From: an uncultured Litoreibacter sp.
GTDB lineage: Bacteria > Pseudomonadota > Alphaproteobacteria > Rhodobacterales > Rhodobacteraceae
Assembly (NCBI RefSeq): GCF_947501785.1
Contig: NZ_CANMXB010000001.1
Coordinates: forward strand, 248,001-312,000
Length of the DNA: 64,000 bases
Direction of reading: 5' to 3'
A model generated the notes under the pieces. It saw only the letters and a program-made list of their open reading frames with translations. It searched no databases and was not told where the DNA came from. Each line of letters opens with the position of its first letter. Position 1 is the first letter of the stretch. Shown in pieces: positions 41,239 through 50,426 of the stretch. Position numbers and translations under genes: made by a program.

Positions 41239-43608
41239 TTACTCCCCGGCTTCGCGAGCCTCGGGTGTGAAGCGGGACTTGCCCGACAACACGAATTTTC
41301 CGTTCCCACTTTTGACGACGCGGCCTTCGCGCAGGAGCGCGCCAAAGCTGCGCAACCCTGCTTCGCGCGAGGGCGCTTCGCCAGTGGTGAGAGACGCGAT
41401 TTTGCGCATCAGCATCGGACGGGTGAATTCCTCCGCCCCTTCGATGAAAGCGTAATGCGCCGCCGCTGCTTCCAGCAGATCAGGCAATTCCAGTGCGTCG
41501 TGACGCGCTGCATATTGGCTGAAGCTTTCGACATTGGCATCGTCGAAGAGGTTTTCGTCCAGTTCCTCTTCCATTTCCTCTTTCAGGGCGAGGTTGCCGG
41601 CTGTGATGCGGCGCGGGCGCACATCGGCAGCTGCAGCCGCGTCTGCCTGAGGGGCAGGGGCGTCGATGCGCTGCTCGCTGACCAGCACCAACGGCGCGGG
41701 CCGGGAGGTGGCAGCACCTTCCGCACGTGGACGTGCACGGCCAGGGCGGACAACGCGGGCCAGATCGTCGCGATATTGGTCGAGCTCACGCTCTTCCTCA
41801 TCAGCGGCGGCCTTTGCGATGCTGTCATCAGCCTTGGTCGCGGCAACAGCGGCCTTGAGATGAGCGATTGATGCGCGGCGGACCGCACCTTCATCGTCAT
41901 CCGACAGGCGGGTGCTGGTCGCGTCCATCAGGCGGTTCAGCGCCGCATCCTCGTCCTCGACCAGGAGCGCACGGCGGGCGAGGCGCGCTGCGCGGTTCTC
42001 GTCCTGTGTGGTTTCGGCCTCAGGCGCGGTTGACGCTTCAGCATGGTCAGCGTCTGTGTCCGCGTCGTCGGCTTCAACTTCAGCCGTCGCCGCATCTTCT
42101 TCGGCAGCCTCGGCGGCGACCGCGTCAGTTGCGTCTTCGCCGACGTCTTCACCTTGCTCAGCTTCGACCTCAGCGGCCTCCGCCATGACCTTGGCCAATG
42201 CGTCAGCTTCTTCGGCAGCTTTTGCTTCGGCGTCAGCTTGGGCGTCTGCTGCTGCAGCGGCGGCGGCTTCGGCTTCCACTCTGGCGCGTTCCGCGGCCTC
42301 GGCGTCTGCCTTGTCCTGCGCCGCCTGAGCGGAGGCGAGGGCACGGGCTTCCATATCGTCTTCCTCATCGGAAACGATGTCTTCACCCATGTCGGCTTCG
42401 ACTTCTGCCAGTTCGGCCATAAGTGCCGCCTCAGCCTCGTCATCCAACTCGGCAGATGCGTCTTCGGCAGTGTCATCGGTCTCGGCTGCCGTGCTGGCTG
42501 CCTCGACTTCAGCGCGAGAAATCTTCTGCACGATGATGCGGCGGCGCGGCTTGGCGATGGGAGCCATCACGTCTGCAATGTCCGCAGATGCGTCAGTATC
42601 GCCATCCGTATCGGCCTCGCTTGAGGCTTCAATGGCCTCAGCCGGGGCGTCAGCTTCTGCATCGGCCACGACCTCGTCGGTAGGGGCGTCTTGGTCTGCC
42701 TCTTCCTCTGTGGCGGCAACGTCTTCGGCTGCTGTTGCTTGATCAGCCTCGTCCAGCTCGTCTGCGGCAGTTTCAATATCCGCAACAACGTCAACGTCAG
42801 CCCCAGCTTCGACGTCAGCTTCCGCTTCCATCTCGACTTCGTCCTCAGTCTCCGCATCATCGGTCGCTGTCTCCGCCACTGGGGCGTCGACGTCAGCGTC
42901 CACCTCATCTTCGGCGGCATTGGCCATGATGCTGCTCAGAACGTCAGCGGTGCCGTCATCATCTTCATAGACGTCTTGGGCAACCGGGGTCGGTACTTCG
43001 GCCTCGGCGGTATCGTCCGCATCCAGGTCTGCGCCCGGATCGGTGACCGCTTCCGGTTCCGCTTCTGGCGCGGCCAGGTCTTCGGCATGCTCGTCCTCGC
43101 TATAGAAGGACGTTACCTCTGCCGGTTCGGCGGTCTCACGAGAGACCACGGCGCGGATGCGCTGCAGTTTCTCGGCGATCGTGTCGCCTTCGCCAAATCC
43201 AGTGCGGTCCGATGTCGGTGTTTCGACAAAGGCGGCAACTGCCGTTTCAGGGGCCGCAACCGGTGCCGCTGCGTCGGCCACGGGCTGAGCCGGGGCGTCC
43301 ACAGGCGCTGCTGCCACAGCGGGCGCGGCAATCGGTGCGGTGTCTTGTTGTTGATGGTCCTGACGCAGGATCAGGGAATTGTCAGTCACCTCGGCATTGA
43401 CGCGGGACTTGATTGTCTGTTCGGCGATCCGGTGCAGATACTCCGCATCAGGTTGCGGCGGCTCAGCGCCAAAGAACCTGTCACGCTCCGCCAGATCACG
43501 GAAATATTCAGAGATCGCTTTCATTGTTGAAAACGGCTCGTCAAACCCTTCAAGGGTACAAGAGAAGGTCCCGTAAGAGACCGTCAGAATTTTACTATCA
43601 CCAACCAC
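41239..43608 (-). CDS. Large acidic, low-complexity protein with conserved ends
   Basis: About 789 residues. The N-terminal about 95 residues (VVGDSKILTVSYGTFSCTLEG ... STMKAISEYFRDLAERDRFFG ... LHRIAEQTIKSRV) look like a folded domain I recall from Roseobacter proteins of unknown function. Residues about 100-640 are Ala/Glu/Asp-rich and probably disordered with some coiled coil. The C-terminal 110 residues (ELPDLLEAAAAHYAFIEG ... TRPMLMRKIASLTTG ... GLRSFGALLREGRVVKSGNGKFVLS) look like a compact helical or winged-helix domain. GTG at 43608 is a guess; GTG at 43635 is also open. No transmembrane segment or signal peptide is present. It is a monocistronic gene with its own terminator. A scaffold role is only a thought. 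Confidence 0.8.
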   Translation of the reverse strand: MVGDSKILTVSYGTFSCTLEGFDEPFSTMKAISEYFRDLAERDRFFGAEPPQPDAEYLHRIAEQTIKSRVNAEVTDNSLILRQDHQQQDTAPIAAPAVAAAPVDAPAQPVADAAAPVAAPETAVAAFVETPTSDRTGFGEGDTIAEKLQRIRAVVSRETAEPAEVTSFYSEDEHAEDLAAPEAEPEAVTDPGADLDADDTAEAEVPTPVAQDVYEDDDGTADVLSSIMANAAEDEVDADVDAPVAETATDDAETEDEVEMEAEADVEAGADVDVVADIETAADELDEADQATAAEDVAATEEEADQDAPTDEVVADAEADAPAEAIEASSEADTDGDTDASADIADVMAPIAKPRRRIIVQKISRAEVEAASTAAETDDTAEDASAELDDEAEAALMAELAEVEADMGEDIVSDEEDDMEARALASAQAAQDKADAEAAERARVEAEAAAAAAADAQADAEAKAAEEADALAKVMAEAAEVEAEQGEDVGEDATDAVAAEAAEEDAATAEVEADDADTDADHAEASTAPEAETTQDENRAARLARRALLVEDEDAALNRLMDATSTRLSDDDEGAVRRASIAHLKAAVAATKADDSIAKAAADEEERELDQYRDDLARVVRPGRARPRAEGAATSRPAPLVLVSEQRIDAPAPQADAAAAADVRPRRITAGNLALKEEMEEELDENLFDDANVESFSQYAARHDALELPDLLEAAAAHYAFIEGAEEFTRPMLMRKIASLTTGEAPSREAGLRSFGALLREGRVVKSGNGKFVLSGKSRFTPEAREAGE

Positions 43609-43747
43609 GGTGTACTCGCTTTCTCCCCAACCCACGCAACGAATTTAGTCCACAGTATTTCCCATTCCCAAACAAAAACTGAATTTTGGTAGTGATTATC
43701 TGCAAGAAACATTGCCCATTGTTTCCAGATTGATCATTAATCATCCC

Positions 43748-44404
43748 ATGTCCGAGATCATTGTTCAAACCCACACATTTTTGACACTTTTGGGTGGGGG
43801 TTCGACACATTTTAGCCATGTAAAACAAGCGCTTAAGATAGCACCGATTCTCGTGGCTGCGGATGGCGGGGCGGACACCGCATTGGCGGCGGGGCACATG
43901 CCGGACGCGGTGATTGGGGATATGGATTCGATCTCAGACGCCGCGCGTGCGCAAATTGATGAAAATCATCTGCATTATGTTGCGGAGCAGGACAGCACTG
44001 ATTTTGACAAATGTCTGAGGTCGATTGACGCCCCTGCGATCCTGGCCTTGGGCTTCTCGGGCGGGCGGCTGGACCATCAATTGGCGGCCTGCACGAGTTT
44101 GGTCAAATTCCCCGACAAACGCGTGGTGATGCTGTCAGAGGAAGACCTGTGCTTTCTGTCGCCGCTGGAACTGGCGTTGGATTTGCCCACCGGAACCCGC
44201 TTTTCCCTGTACCCGATGGCAGAGCTGCGCGGGGCAGGCACGGGGCTGAGATATCCGATAGATGGCCAGACCATGTCGCCGTCAACTTTTGTGGGAACCT
44301 CAAACGAGGTGACCGGGCCGGTGCGGTTGCGGTTTGAAAGCCGGGCGATGTTGGTGATCCTGCCACGAGACTGCCTGGACGTCGTTTTGGCCGCAATCAC
44401 CTGA
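43748..44404 (+). CDS. thiN: Thiamine pyrophosphokinase
   Basis: A 218-residue enzyme that transfers pyrophosphate from ATP to thiamine, making thiamine diphosphate. It has VAADGGAD (near residue 40), VIGDMDS, the EQDSTDFDKCL motif of the active site and GFSGGRLDHQLA, matching the TPK family. The C-terminal beta-domain is present. ATG at 43748 (MSEIIVQ) is preferred over the upstream open frame because it fits family length. It is divergent from the acidic-protein gene. A weak hairpin follows. Confidence 0.92.
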   Translation: MSEIIVQTHTFLTLLGGGSTHFSHVKQALKIAPILVAADGGADTALAAGHMPDAVIGDMDSISDAARAQIDENHLHYVAEQDSTDFDKCLRSIDAPAILALGFSGGRLDHQLAACTSLVKFPDKRVVMLSEEDLCFLSPLELALDLPTGTRFSLYPMAELRGAGTGLRYPIDGQTMSPSTFVGTSNEVTGPVRLRFESRAMLVILPRDCLDVVLAAIT

Positions 44405-44419
44405 TGAGGCGACTTGTCT

Positions 44420-44436
44420 AAAACCTTATGGGTTTT
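44420..44436 (+). terminator. Weak terminator after thiN
   Basis: aaaacc (44420-44425) and ggtttt (44431-44436) form a 6-bp stem with loop ttatg 16 bases after the thiN stop. The stem is short and the U-run is the arm itself, so it is only a possible terminator. Confidence 0.4.
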
Positions 44437-44503
44437 GTGGCGTGGCTGCAGGACATGATTAACGGCCAGCGTTTACTGAAAAACTGCTTTCAGGAGACGT
44501 GCC

Positions 44504-45622
44504 ATGCCCGACTATCAGTTTCACACCTACGCCCCAGATGCTCTGACATATGATGACCCGTCTTTCTCTTTCACACTCGCCGCCGATTACGATTTCCGCA
44601 CCGACCGCAATCTGATCGAATATTCGGATGACGACACGCAACTTGATGGGGACCAGAATGATGACGGGGTCGGCGATGACGCCAATCAGGTTGGCTCCGC
44701 CTATGACGACACCGGCGCGGAGATAGCCAACGGCACCGTATATGTTCAGCACTATGCCATTATCCAGGATTCGAATGGGGGCAACATCTACCTGGACCGG
44801 ATCGAGATTGACGGTGTTCACGTCGGCTATATCTCGTCCGCGCCCCTGATCCCCGGCGAAAGCTACACCGTCGTGGCCGCGGCCAATGTCGGGGACACCG
44901 CCGGGTCCAATGGCAGCGACAACACAATGTCTCACAGCTATTACGAAACCAACACAACGCCCTGTTTTGCATCTGACACTCTGATTGAAACCAAACATGG
45001 GTCGGTGCCGGCGGAACAGATCAAGGCGGGGGACCTGCTGCGGGGGCTCGATGGTGCGTGGCACCGCGTGCTCTGGTCCCATGCCGTCAGACAAAATTTG
45101 TGCGGCGCGCCTGACGGGCGGCGCCCCATCCTGATATCAAAAGGTGCGCTGGGGCGGGGCCGGCCTGCGAGGGATCTGGTCGTCTCTTCGCAGCACCGCA
45201 TCCTGATTGGTCACCCATCGCAGGGTGCGGGGTTGGCCAGGCGTCCCATGCTGGTGCCTGCCAAGTCCCTGCAACATTTGCGCGGGGTGCGCAAAATGCT
45301 CGGCAAGGCGAGCATCACCTGGGTCCATTTCGCCTGCCAATCGCATCAGGTGATCGAAGCGCATGGCTGCCTGAGCGAGACGATCCTGCTGGGGGCAACC
45401 TGTTTGGGGCAACTGCCCGCATATGAGCGGCTACGGCTGCTGGCCCTTTTTGGACACAACCCCAAGGGCGAAGCGGCTTTGAACGGACCTGCCGCATATC
45501 CGTGTCTGGGCGCGTCAGCGGCGACGCGTGAATTGCGCCGCTGCTGCCCAACGGGGCAGGCCGGCAATGGATGGTGGCGCAGCGGTCTGACTGGCGAAAA
45601 AGGGCTGCGCGCCTGCGGGTGA
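44504..45622 (+). CDS. Hint (hedgehog/intein-type) domain protein
   Basis: A 372-residue protein. Residues 1-150 are acidic and beta-rich, with an Asp-rich DTQLDGDQNDDGVGDD stretch that could bind calcium. Residues about 152-300 form a Hint_2 domain: PCFASDTLIETKHGSVPAEQIKAGDLL begins with the Cys nucleophile, and VVSSQHRILI supplies the block-B type histidine. Proteins of this kind are common in Rhodobacteraceae and may self-cleave or transfer the upstream part to another molecule. The last about 70 residues are Gly/Ala/Arg-rich and unrecognised. agggaga-like caggaga precedes the ATG. No exporter is nearby. Confidence 0.85.
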   Translation: MPDYQFHTYAPDALTYDDPSFSFTLAADYDFRTDRNLIEYSDDDTQLDGDQNDDGVGDDANQVGSAYDDTGAEIANGTVYVQHYAIIQDSNGGNIYLDRIEIDGVHVGYISSAPLIPGESYTVVAAANVGDTAGSNGSDNTMSHSYYETNTTPCFASDTLIETKHGSVPAEQIKAGDLLRGLDGAWHRVLWSHAVRQNLCGAPDGRRPILISKGALGRGRPARDLVVSSQHRILIGHPSQGAGLARRPMLVPAKSLQHLRGVRKMLGKASITWVHFACQSHQVIEAHGCLSETILLGATCLGQLPAYERLRLLALFGHNPKGEAALNGPAAYPCLGASAATRELRRCCPTGQAGNGWWRSGLTGEKGLRACG

Positions 45623-45718
45623 GGCCTGATCGAAGGGCGCGCCCGTTTGCGCGTTTTGGCCCTCGCGCCTTTTGTGCAATCCGCCTATAACATCCGCGAA
45701 CCACCCGGAGCCTGCACC

Positions 45719-46507
45719 ATGTCATCCAACCTGTCCCCGATCGATAAGGCCAAGTTTGTCGCCGCCAAGCGGGCTGTGGATTATGTCGAGGACGGTATGA
45801 AGGTGGGGCTTGGCACCGGGTCCACGGCGGCCTGGATGGTCAAATGCCTGGGCGAACTGGTGCGCGAGGACGGGCTGAAGGTCACGGGCGTCGCCACCTC
45901 GACCCGCACTGCCGAGCTGGCCGCGCAGGTCGGGGTCCCGATTGTGACATTGGATGAGGCCAAGTGGCTGGACCTGACCATTGACGGCGCGGACGAGTAT
46001 GACACCAACCTCAACCTGATCAAAGGCGGGGGTGGGGCGCTGCTGCAGGAAAAGATCGTGGCCACGGCCAGCGACCAGATGATCGTGATCGCGGATCTCA
46101 GCAAACAGGTCGACACCCTTGGCGCCTTCCCGCTGCCGATCGAGGTGATCCCGTTTGGCTGGCAGACCACCAAGGCGCTGGTTGAAGAGACGCTGGTGAA
46201 TCTGGACGTGCTGGGGCGCAGCTCCAGCCTGCGGATGAACAATGACACGCCGTTTGTCACCGACGAGGGAAACTTCATCCTGGACCTGCATCTGCGCCGC
46301 ATCGGAAACGCGCGACAGCTGTCGCTGGTTCTGAACCAAATCCCCGGCGTGGTCGAGAACGGGCTGTTCATCGACATTTGTGACGTGGTTGTGATTGGCA
46401 ATGGCGACGGCTCTGTGGAAGTGCGCGACATCAACAACGGGACGGTTGAGCACGAACAGATCGACGTGTTGGAAACCGACAACCTGTTCGTCGACATTGC
46501 AGACTAA
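45719..46507 (+). CDS. rpiA: Ribose-5-phosphate isomerase A
   Basis: A 262-residue isomerase interconverting ribose 5-phosphate and ribulose 5-phosphate in the pentose phosphate pathway. VGLGTGSTAAWMV is the phosphate loop, TIDGADEYD carries the catalytic aspartates, and LIKGGGGALLQEKIVA contains the catalytic Lys/Glu. The start MSSNLSPIDKAKF at 45719 follows cggag. A 12-base gap separates it from gor, implying co-transcription with a supply of reducing power for glutathione. Confidence 0.97.
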   Translation: MSSNLSPIDKAKFVAAKRAVDYVEDGMKVGLGTGSTAAWMVKCLGELVREDGLKVTGVATSTRTAELAAQVGVPIVTLDEAKWLDLTIDGADEYDTNLNLIKGGGGALLQEKIVATASDQMIVIADLSKQVDTLGAFPLPIEVIPFGWQTTKALVEETLVNLDVLGRSSSLRMNNDTPFVTDEGNFILDLHLRRIGNARQLSLVLNQIPGVVENGLFIDICDVVVIGNGDGSVEVRDINNGTVEHEQIDVLETDNLFVDIAD

Positions 46508-46519
46508 AGGAAGACGCAG

Positions 46520-47977
46520 ATGAGCTTTGATTATGACCTGTTTGTCATCGGTGGGGGATCGGGCGGCGTCCGCGCGGCCCGTGTCGCGGCTGCCGAGGGC
46601 GCGAAGGTAGCCCTCGCCGAGGATGACCGCATGGGCGGAACCTGCGTGATCCGGGGCTGCGTGCCCAAGAAGTTGATGGTGTTTGCGTCGAGCTACCGGG
46701 AGGCTATGGCCGAGGCGCAGGATTACGGCTGGACCGTGCATGCGGGCGGGTTCGACTGGCCCAGCTTTCAGGCCAAACTGAACGGGGAGCTGGACCGGCT
46801 GGAGGGCGTGTACCGCAATCTGCTGAACAATTCCGGCGTGCAGATCTACGACGCGCGCGGCAAGATGAAGGACGCCCACACCGTGGCGCTGAGCACCGGC
46901 GAGGAGGTGACCGCCAAGCACATCCTGATCGCCACCGGCGGCAAGCCCGCCTTGCCGGGCATGGACAATGACCATCTGGGCATCACCTCGAACGACATTT
47001 TCCACCTGCCGGAATTGCCCAAGCGCATTCTGATTGTGGGCGGCGGCTTCATCGCCTGCGAATTTGCCTGCATCCTGAACGGGATGGGCGTGGAGGTGAC
47101 GCAATATTACCGCGGCGCACAGGTGCTACGCGGCTTCGATGACGAGGCGCGCGGGCTGGTGGCCGAAATGATGATAAAGAAGGGCGTTGACCTGCACGTG
47201 GGCACCAACATTGTGGAAATGCGCCGCGAAGCGGATGTGGACGACACGTCCCTTATGACGGCCTCCGACGCCACGAAAGGCCTGACGGAAGATAAAGAGG
47301 CGGAGCTGCGCCACACATACGGCCAAGGCAAGGGCGGCCCGATCTGGGTGAAAGCCTCCAACGGGACCACACAGGTCTTTGATCAGGTGATGTTCGCCAC
47401 CGGCCGCACCCCCAACACCGAGGATTTGGGGCTGGACAACACCGGCGCCAAGCTGGGTCGCCGCGGCGAGATTATCGTGGATGAGTATAGCCAGACGTCG
47501 CAGCCCTCGATCTACGCTGTGGGCGACGTGACCAACCGCGTGAACCTGACGCCGGTCGCAATCCGCGAAGGCATGGCCTTTGTGGAAACCGTGTTCAAAG
47601 GCAACCCGACCAAGGTTGATCACGAGCTGATCCCTTCGGCGGTGTTTACGCAGCCCGAACTCGGCACCGTAGGGCTGACCGAGGAAGAGGCGCGCGACCA
47701 AGAGCCGGTGGACATTTACTGCACCTCCTTCCGCCCGATGCAGCAGGCCTTCATCGACCGCGAGGACCGGGTGCTGATGAAATTGGTGGTCTCCAAGGAA
47801 ACGGACGTGGTGCTGGGCTGCCATATCGTCGCACCGGCGGCGGGCGAAATGATCCAGCTGGCGGGCATCGCGGTCAAGATGGGCGCAACCAAAGCGCAGT
47901 TCGATCAGGTTTGCGCCGTGCACCCGACCATGTCAGAAGAGCTGGTAACGATGAAGACCCCGATGCGTTCGGCTTGA
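46520..47977 (+). CDS. gor: Glutathione-disulfide reductase
   Basis: A 485-residue class I flavoprotein disulfide reductase. The FAD motif is IGGGSGGVRAA, the redox disulfide Cys42/Cys47 is in GGTCVIRGCVPKKL, the NADPH-binding motif is VGGGFIACEFA, and the C-terminal HPTMSEE carries the catalytic His of the partner subunit. GCVPKK indicates glutathione reductase rather than lipoamide dehydrogenase. It is somewhat longer than E. coli Gor because of an acidic insert near LMTASDATKGLTEDKEAEL. It is downstream of rpiA. Confidence 0.93.
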   Translation: MSFDYDLFVIGGGSGGVRAARVAAAEGAKVALAEDDRMGGTCVIRGCVPKKLMVFASSYREAMAEAQDYGWTVHAGGFDWPSFQAKLNGELDRLEGVYRNLLNNSGVQIYDARGKMKDAHTVALSTGEEVTAKHILIATGGKPALPGMDNDHLGITSNDIFHLPELPKRILIVGGGFIACEFACILNGMGVEVTQYYRGAQVLRGFDDEARGLVAEMMIKKGVDLHVGTNIVEMRREADVDDTSLMTASDATKGLTEDKEAELRHTYGQGKGGPIWVKASNGTTQVFDQVMFATGRTPNTEDLGLDNTGAKLGRRGEIIVDEYSQTSQPSIYAVGDVTNRVNLTPVAIREGMAFVETVFKGNPTKVDHELIPSAVFTQPELGTVGLTEEEARDQEPVDIYCTSFRPMQQAFIDREDRVLMKLVVSKETDVVLGCHIVAPAAGEMIQLAGIAVKMGATKAQFDQVCAVHPTMSEELVTMKTPMRSA

Positions 47978-48048
47978 TTTCTACGAAAAAACGCCCAATT
48001 ACAAGGCAACACGGAATACGAGATATCTGAAAAAGGGATGGAGCTTTA

Positions 48049-49212
48049 ATGGCCGGTAACAATGGCGGACCCTGGGGCGGCGGCGGAAGCGGCGGCAATG
48101 GGGATAACGATGACAAGCGCCCGGGCGGCGACCGGGAACCGGGCCGAGGCCAGCAGGGCGGCAATGGCGGGTCACCGCAGATCCCTGAAATCGACGAGCT
48201 GATGAAAAAAGGCCAAGAGCAATTGCGCGTCCTGATGGGCGGCAAAGGCGGCGGCAACCGTAGAAACGGTGCTGGCGGCGGGCAGGGCGACGGGCCGGGT
48301 ATCGGCAAAGGCGTCTATCTGCTGGGCGGCCTCGTGGCGGTTGTGGCTTGGGTGTTCACATCCTTCTACACGGTTGCACCGGAAGAGCAGTCCGTTGAGC
48401 TGTTCCTTGGCGAGTACTCTTCCACCGGGAACCCGGGGCTGAACTTTGCGCCTTGGCCGGTTGTGACCGCAGAGGTTCTGCCAGTGACGCGGGAGCAGAC
48501 CGAAGACATCGGTGTCGGCGCGCGCGGCGACGGCGGGCTGATGCTGACCACGGATGAAAACATCGTGGATATTGATTTCCAGGTGGTCTGGAACATCAAC
48601 GACCCCGCCAAGTTTCTCTTCAACCTGGCCGAGCCGCAGGACACCATTCGGTCTGTGTCGGAATCAGCCATGCGGGAAGTGATCGCGCGCTCTGAATTGG
48701 CGCCGATCCTCAACCGGAACCGTCAGCTGATCGCCGACGAGGTTCGGGAATTGATCCAGCTGACGCTCGACCAATACGATTCAGGCGTGAACATCGTGCG
48801 TCTCAACCTCGACAAGGCCGACCCGCCGCGCGAGGTGATTGACGCGTTCCGCGAAGTGCAAGCGGCCGAGCAGCAGCGTGACACGCTGCAACGTCAGGCG
48901 GATGCCTATGCCAACCGCCAGCTTGCGAAAGCCCGTGGTGACAGCGCCCAGCTTCTTGAGCAGGCGGAAGCCTACCGCGCCCAGCAGGTCAACCAGGCCG
49001 AAGGTGAGGCCGCGCGCTTCACCGCCGTTTTGGAAGAATACCAGAAAGCCCCTGAAGTGACGCGCAAGCGTCTGTGGCTGGAAACGGTCGAGCGCGTATA
49101 CGGCGCGACTGACAAAATCATTCTCGACAACTCCGGTGAGGGCGGCCAGGGCGTCGTGCCTTACCTGCCGCTCAACGAGCTGCGCAAACCCGCAACAGGG
49201 GGGAACAACTGA
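48049..49212 (+). CDS. hflK: FtsH modulator HflK
   Basis: A 387-residue membrane protein forming with HflC the cage around the FtsH protease. The N-terminal cytoplasmic tail is extremely Gly-rich (first about 45 residues, and again near 65-85). One membrane segment (about 87-107, GVYLLGGLVAVVAWVFTSFY) is followed by a SPFH/band-7 domain (VAPEEQSVELFLGEY ... VVWNINDPAKFLFN) and a long coiled-coil C-terminus. The ATG at 48049 has ggatggag upstream. It shares its last base with the hflC start (overlap), so the pair is coupled. Confidence 0.96.
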   Translation: MAGNNGGPWGGGGSGGNGDNDDKRPGGDREPGRGQQGGNGGSPQIPEIDELMKKGQEQLRVLMGGKGGGNRRNGAGGGQGDGPGIGKGVYLLGGLVAVVAWVFTSFYTVAPEEQSVELFLGEYSSTGNPGLNFAPWPVVTAEVLPVTREQTEDIGVGARGDGGLMLTTDENIVDIDFQVVWNINDPAKFLFNLAEPQDTIRSVSESAMREVIARSELAPILNRNRQLIADEVRELIQLTLDQYDSGVNIVRLNLDKADPPREVIDAFREVQAAEQQRDTLQRQADAYANRQLAKARGDSAQLLEQAEAYRAQQVNQAEGEAARFTAVLEEYQKAPEVTRKRLWLETVERVYGATDKIILDNSGEGGQGVVPYLPLNELRKPATGGNN

Positions 49213-50099
49213 TGAGCCGTGGTATTATGGGACTAGTCGTCCTCTTTGGTATTTTGCTGCTGATCCTGTCCTCCGTGTTCATCGTGGATGAACGCCAGAA
49301 GGCACTGGTGCTGCAATTCGGGCAGATCAAATCGGTGAAGGAAGACCCTGGTCTGGCCTTCAAAATTCCGTTCATTCAGGAAGTGGTGCGTTACGACGAC
49401 CGCATTCTGGCGCTGGACACCCCTCAGACCGAGGTGACGCCGTCGGACGACCGTCGTCTGGTTGTGGACGCGTTTGCGCGTTATCGCATCTCTGACGTGG
49501 TTCAGTTCCGGCAAGCGGTGGGTGTGGGTGGTCTTGCGACCGCAGAATCGCGCCTGTCCGGCATCCTGAACCCGGTGATCCGTCAGGTTCTGGGCTCCGA
49601 AGGTGTGACATCGAACACCATTCTGTCGGCTGATCGCGGCGCGTTGATCGCGCAGATCACGGCGCAGGCCCGGGAGCGGGCCAAGCCGTTGGGCCTGCAG
49701 GTTGTGGATGTGCGTCTGAAACGCACCGACCTGCCAGAGCAGAACCTTGAAGCCACGTTTAACCGGATGCGCGCTGAGCGGGAACGGGAAGCGGCGGACG
49801 AGATTGCCCGTGGTGAAGAAGCGGCGCAACGTGTGCGCGCGCAAGCGGATCGTACCGTGGTCGAGCTGGTCTCCGAGGCGCAGAAAGTGGCCGATATCAC
49901 CCGTGGTGAGGCCGACGCTGAACGGAACCGTATCTTTGGTGAAGCTTACGGGGCAGATCAGGAGTTCTTCGAATTCCGCCGGTCGCTGGACGCGTATGAG
50001 CGGGGGCTGCTGGGCAGCAACTCCTCCTTCGTGATCAGCCCGAACGATCCGTTCTTTGACTATCTGCGGTCCGACCAAGGCACCGCCGCGGGTCAATGA
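49212..50099 (+). CDS. hflC: FtsH modulator HflC
   Basis: A 295-residue SPFH protein with an N-terminal membrane segment (MGLVVLFGILLLILSSVFIV), followed by VDERQKALVLQFGQI and VDAFARYRISDVVQFRQAVG, and a Glu/Arg/Ala-rich coiled coil (REREAADEIARGEEAAQRVRAQADRT). It partners HflK to regulate FtsH quality control in the inner membrane. Its TGA overlaps the DUF2065 start (ATGA). Confidence 0.96.
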   Translation: MSRGIMGLVVLFGILLLILSSVFIVDERQKALVLQFGQIKSVKEDPGLAFKIPFIQEVVRYDDRILALDTPQTEVTPSDDRRLVVDAFARYRISDVVQFRQAVGVGGLATAESRLSGILNPVIRQVLGSEGVTSNTILSADRGALIAQITAQARERAKPLGLQVVDVRLKRTDLPEQNLEATFNRMRAEREREAADEIARGEEAAQRVRAQADRTVVELVSEAQKVADITRGEADAERNRIFGEAYGADQEFFEFRRSLDAYERGLLGSNSSFVISPNDPFFDYLRSDQGTAAGQ

Positions 50100-50296
50100 T
50101 CACCCATATTCTGCTGGCCATCGGTTTGGTGATGGTCGTCGAGGGGCTGGTGTTCGCACTGGCCCCTTCGCGTTTGGAAGAGCTGATCAAGGCCATTGCC
50201 GACATCCCGCCAGAGACGCGGCGCCTGTTGGGGTTGGGTTGCGTGGCGTTCGGGGTGTTTCTGGTGTGGCTTGCCAAAGGGGCGTTTGGCAACTGA
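50096..50296 (+). CDS. DUF2065 small membrane protein
   Basis: A 66-residue protein with two hydrophobic segments (THILLAIGLVMVVEGLVFAL and GCVAFGVFLVWLAKG) and the conserved ALAPSRLEELIKAIADIPPETRRLLGL loop of DUF2065, regularly found after hflC. Coupled by ATGA overlap, it is presumably part of the HflKC-FtsH machinery. No function is known. Confidence 0.92.
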   Translation: MITHILLAIGLVMVVEGLVFALAPSRLEELIKAIADIPPETRRLLGLGCVAFGVFLVWLAKGAFGN

Positions 50297-50313
50297 GTTG
50301 GGCCGCGGGATTT

Positions 50314-50339
50314 GAGTATTTTTGCCAAAACGAAGCCGG
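50314..50339 (+). repeat. Roseobacter-type 3'-end repeat, copy A
   Basis: A 26-nt sequence with core gtatttttgccaaaacgaag, identical in inverted orientation to 58254-58279. It lies between the DUF2065 and sterol-desaturase genes. Divergent variants are at 22422 and 27856. Confidence 0.8.
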
Positions 50340-50426
50340 AAGGCGGTGATTTGAATGTCGGGAGCGCGCGTTAACCTTAATATTTGGTGACTTGACGCTT
50401 TGCCGCGCGGGCGCGTTAGGTGGGGC

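Noticed and set aside
41868-42742. Ser/Ala- and Arg/Pro-rich plus-strand frames within the acidic-protein gene
   Set aside because: They are shadows of the Glu/Ala/Asp codon repeats on the minus strand.
45722-47104. 460-codon open frame opposite rpiA and gor
   Set aside because: It spans two certain genes on the other strand, with no recognisable domain.
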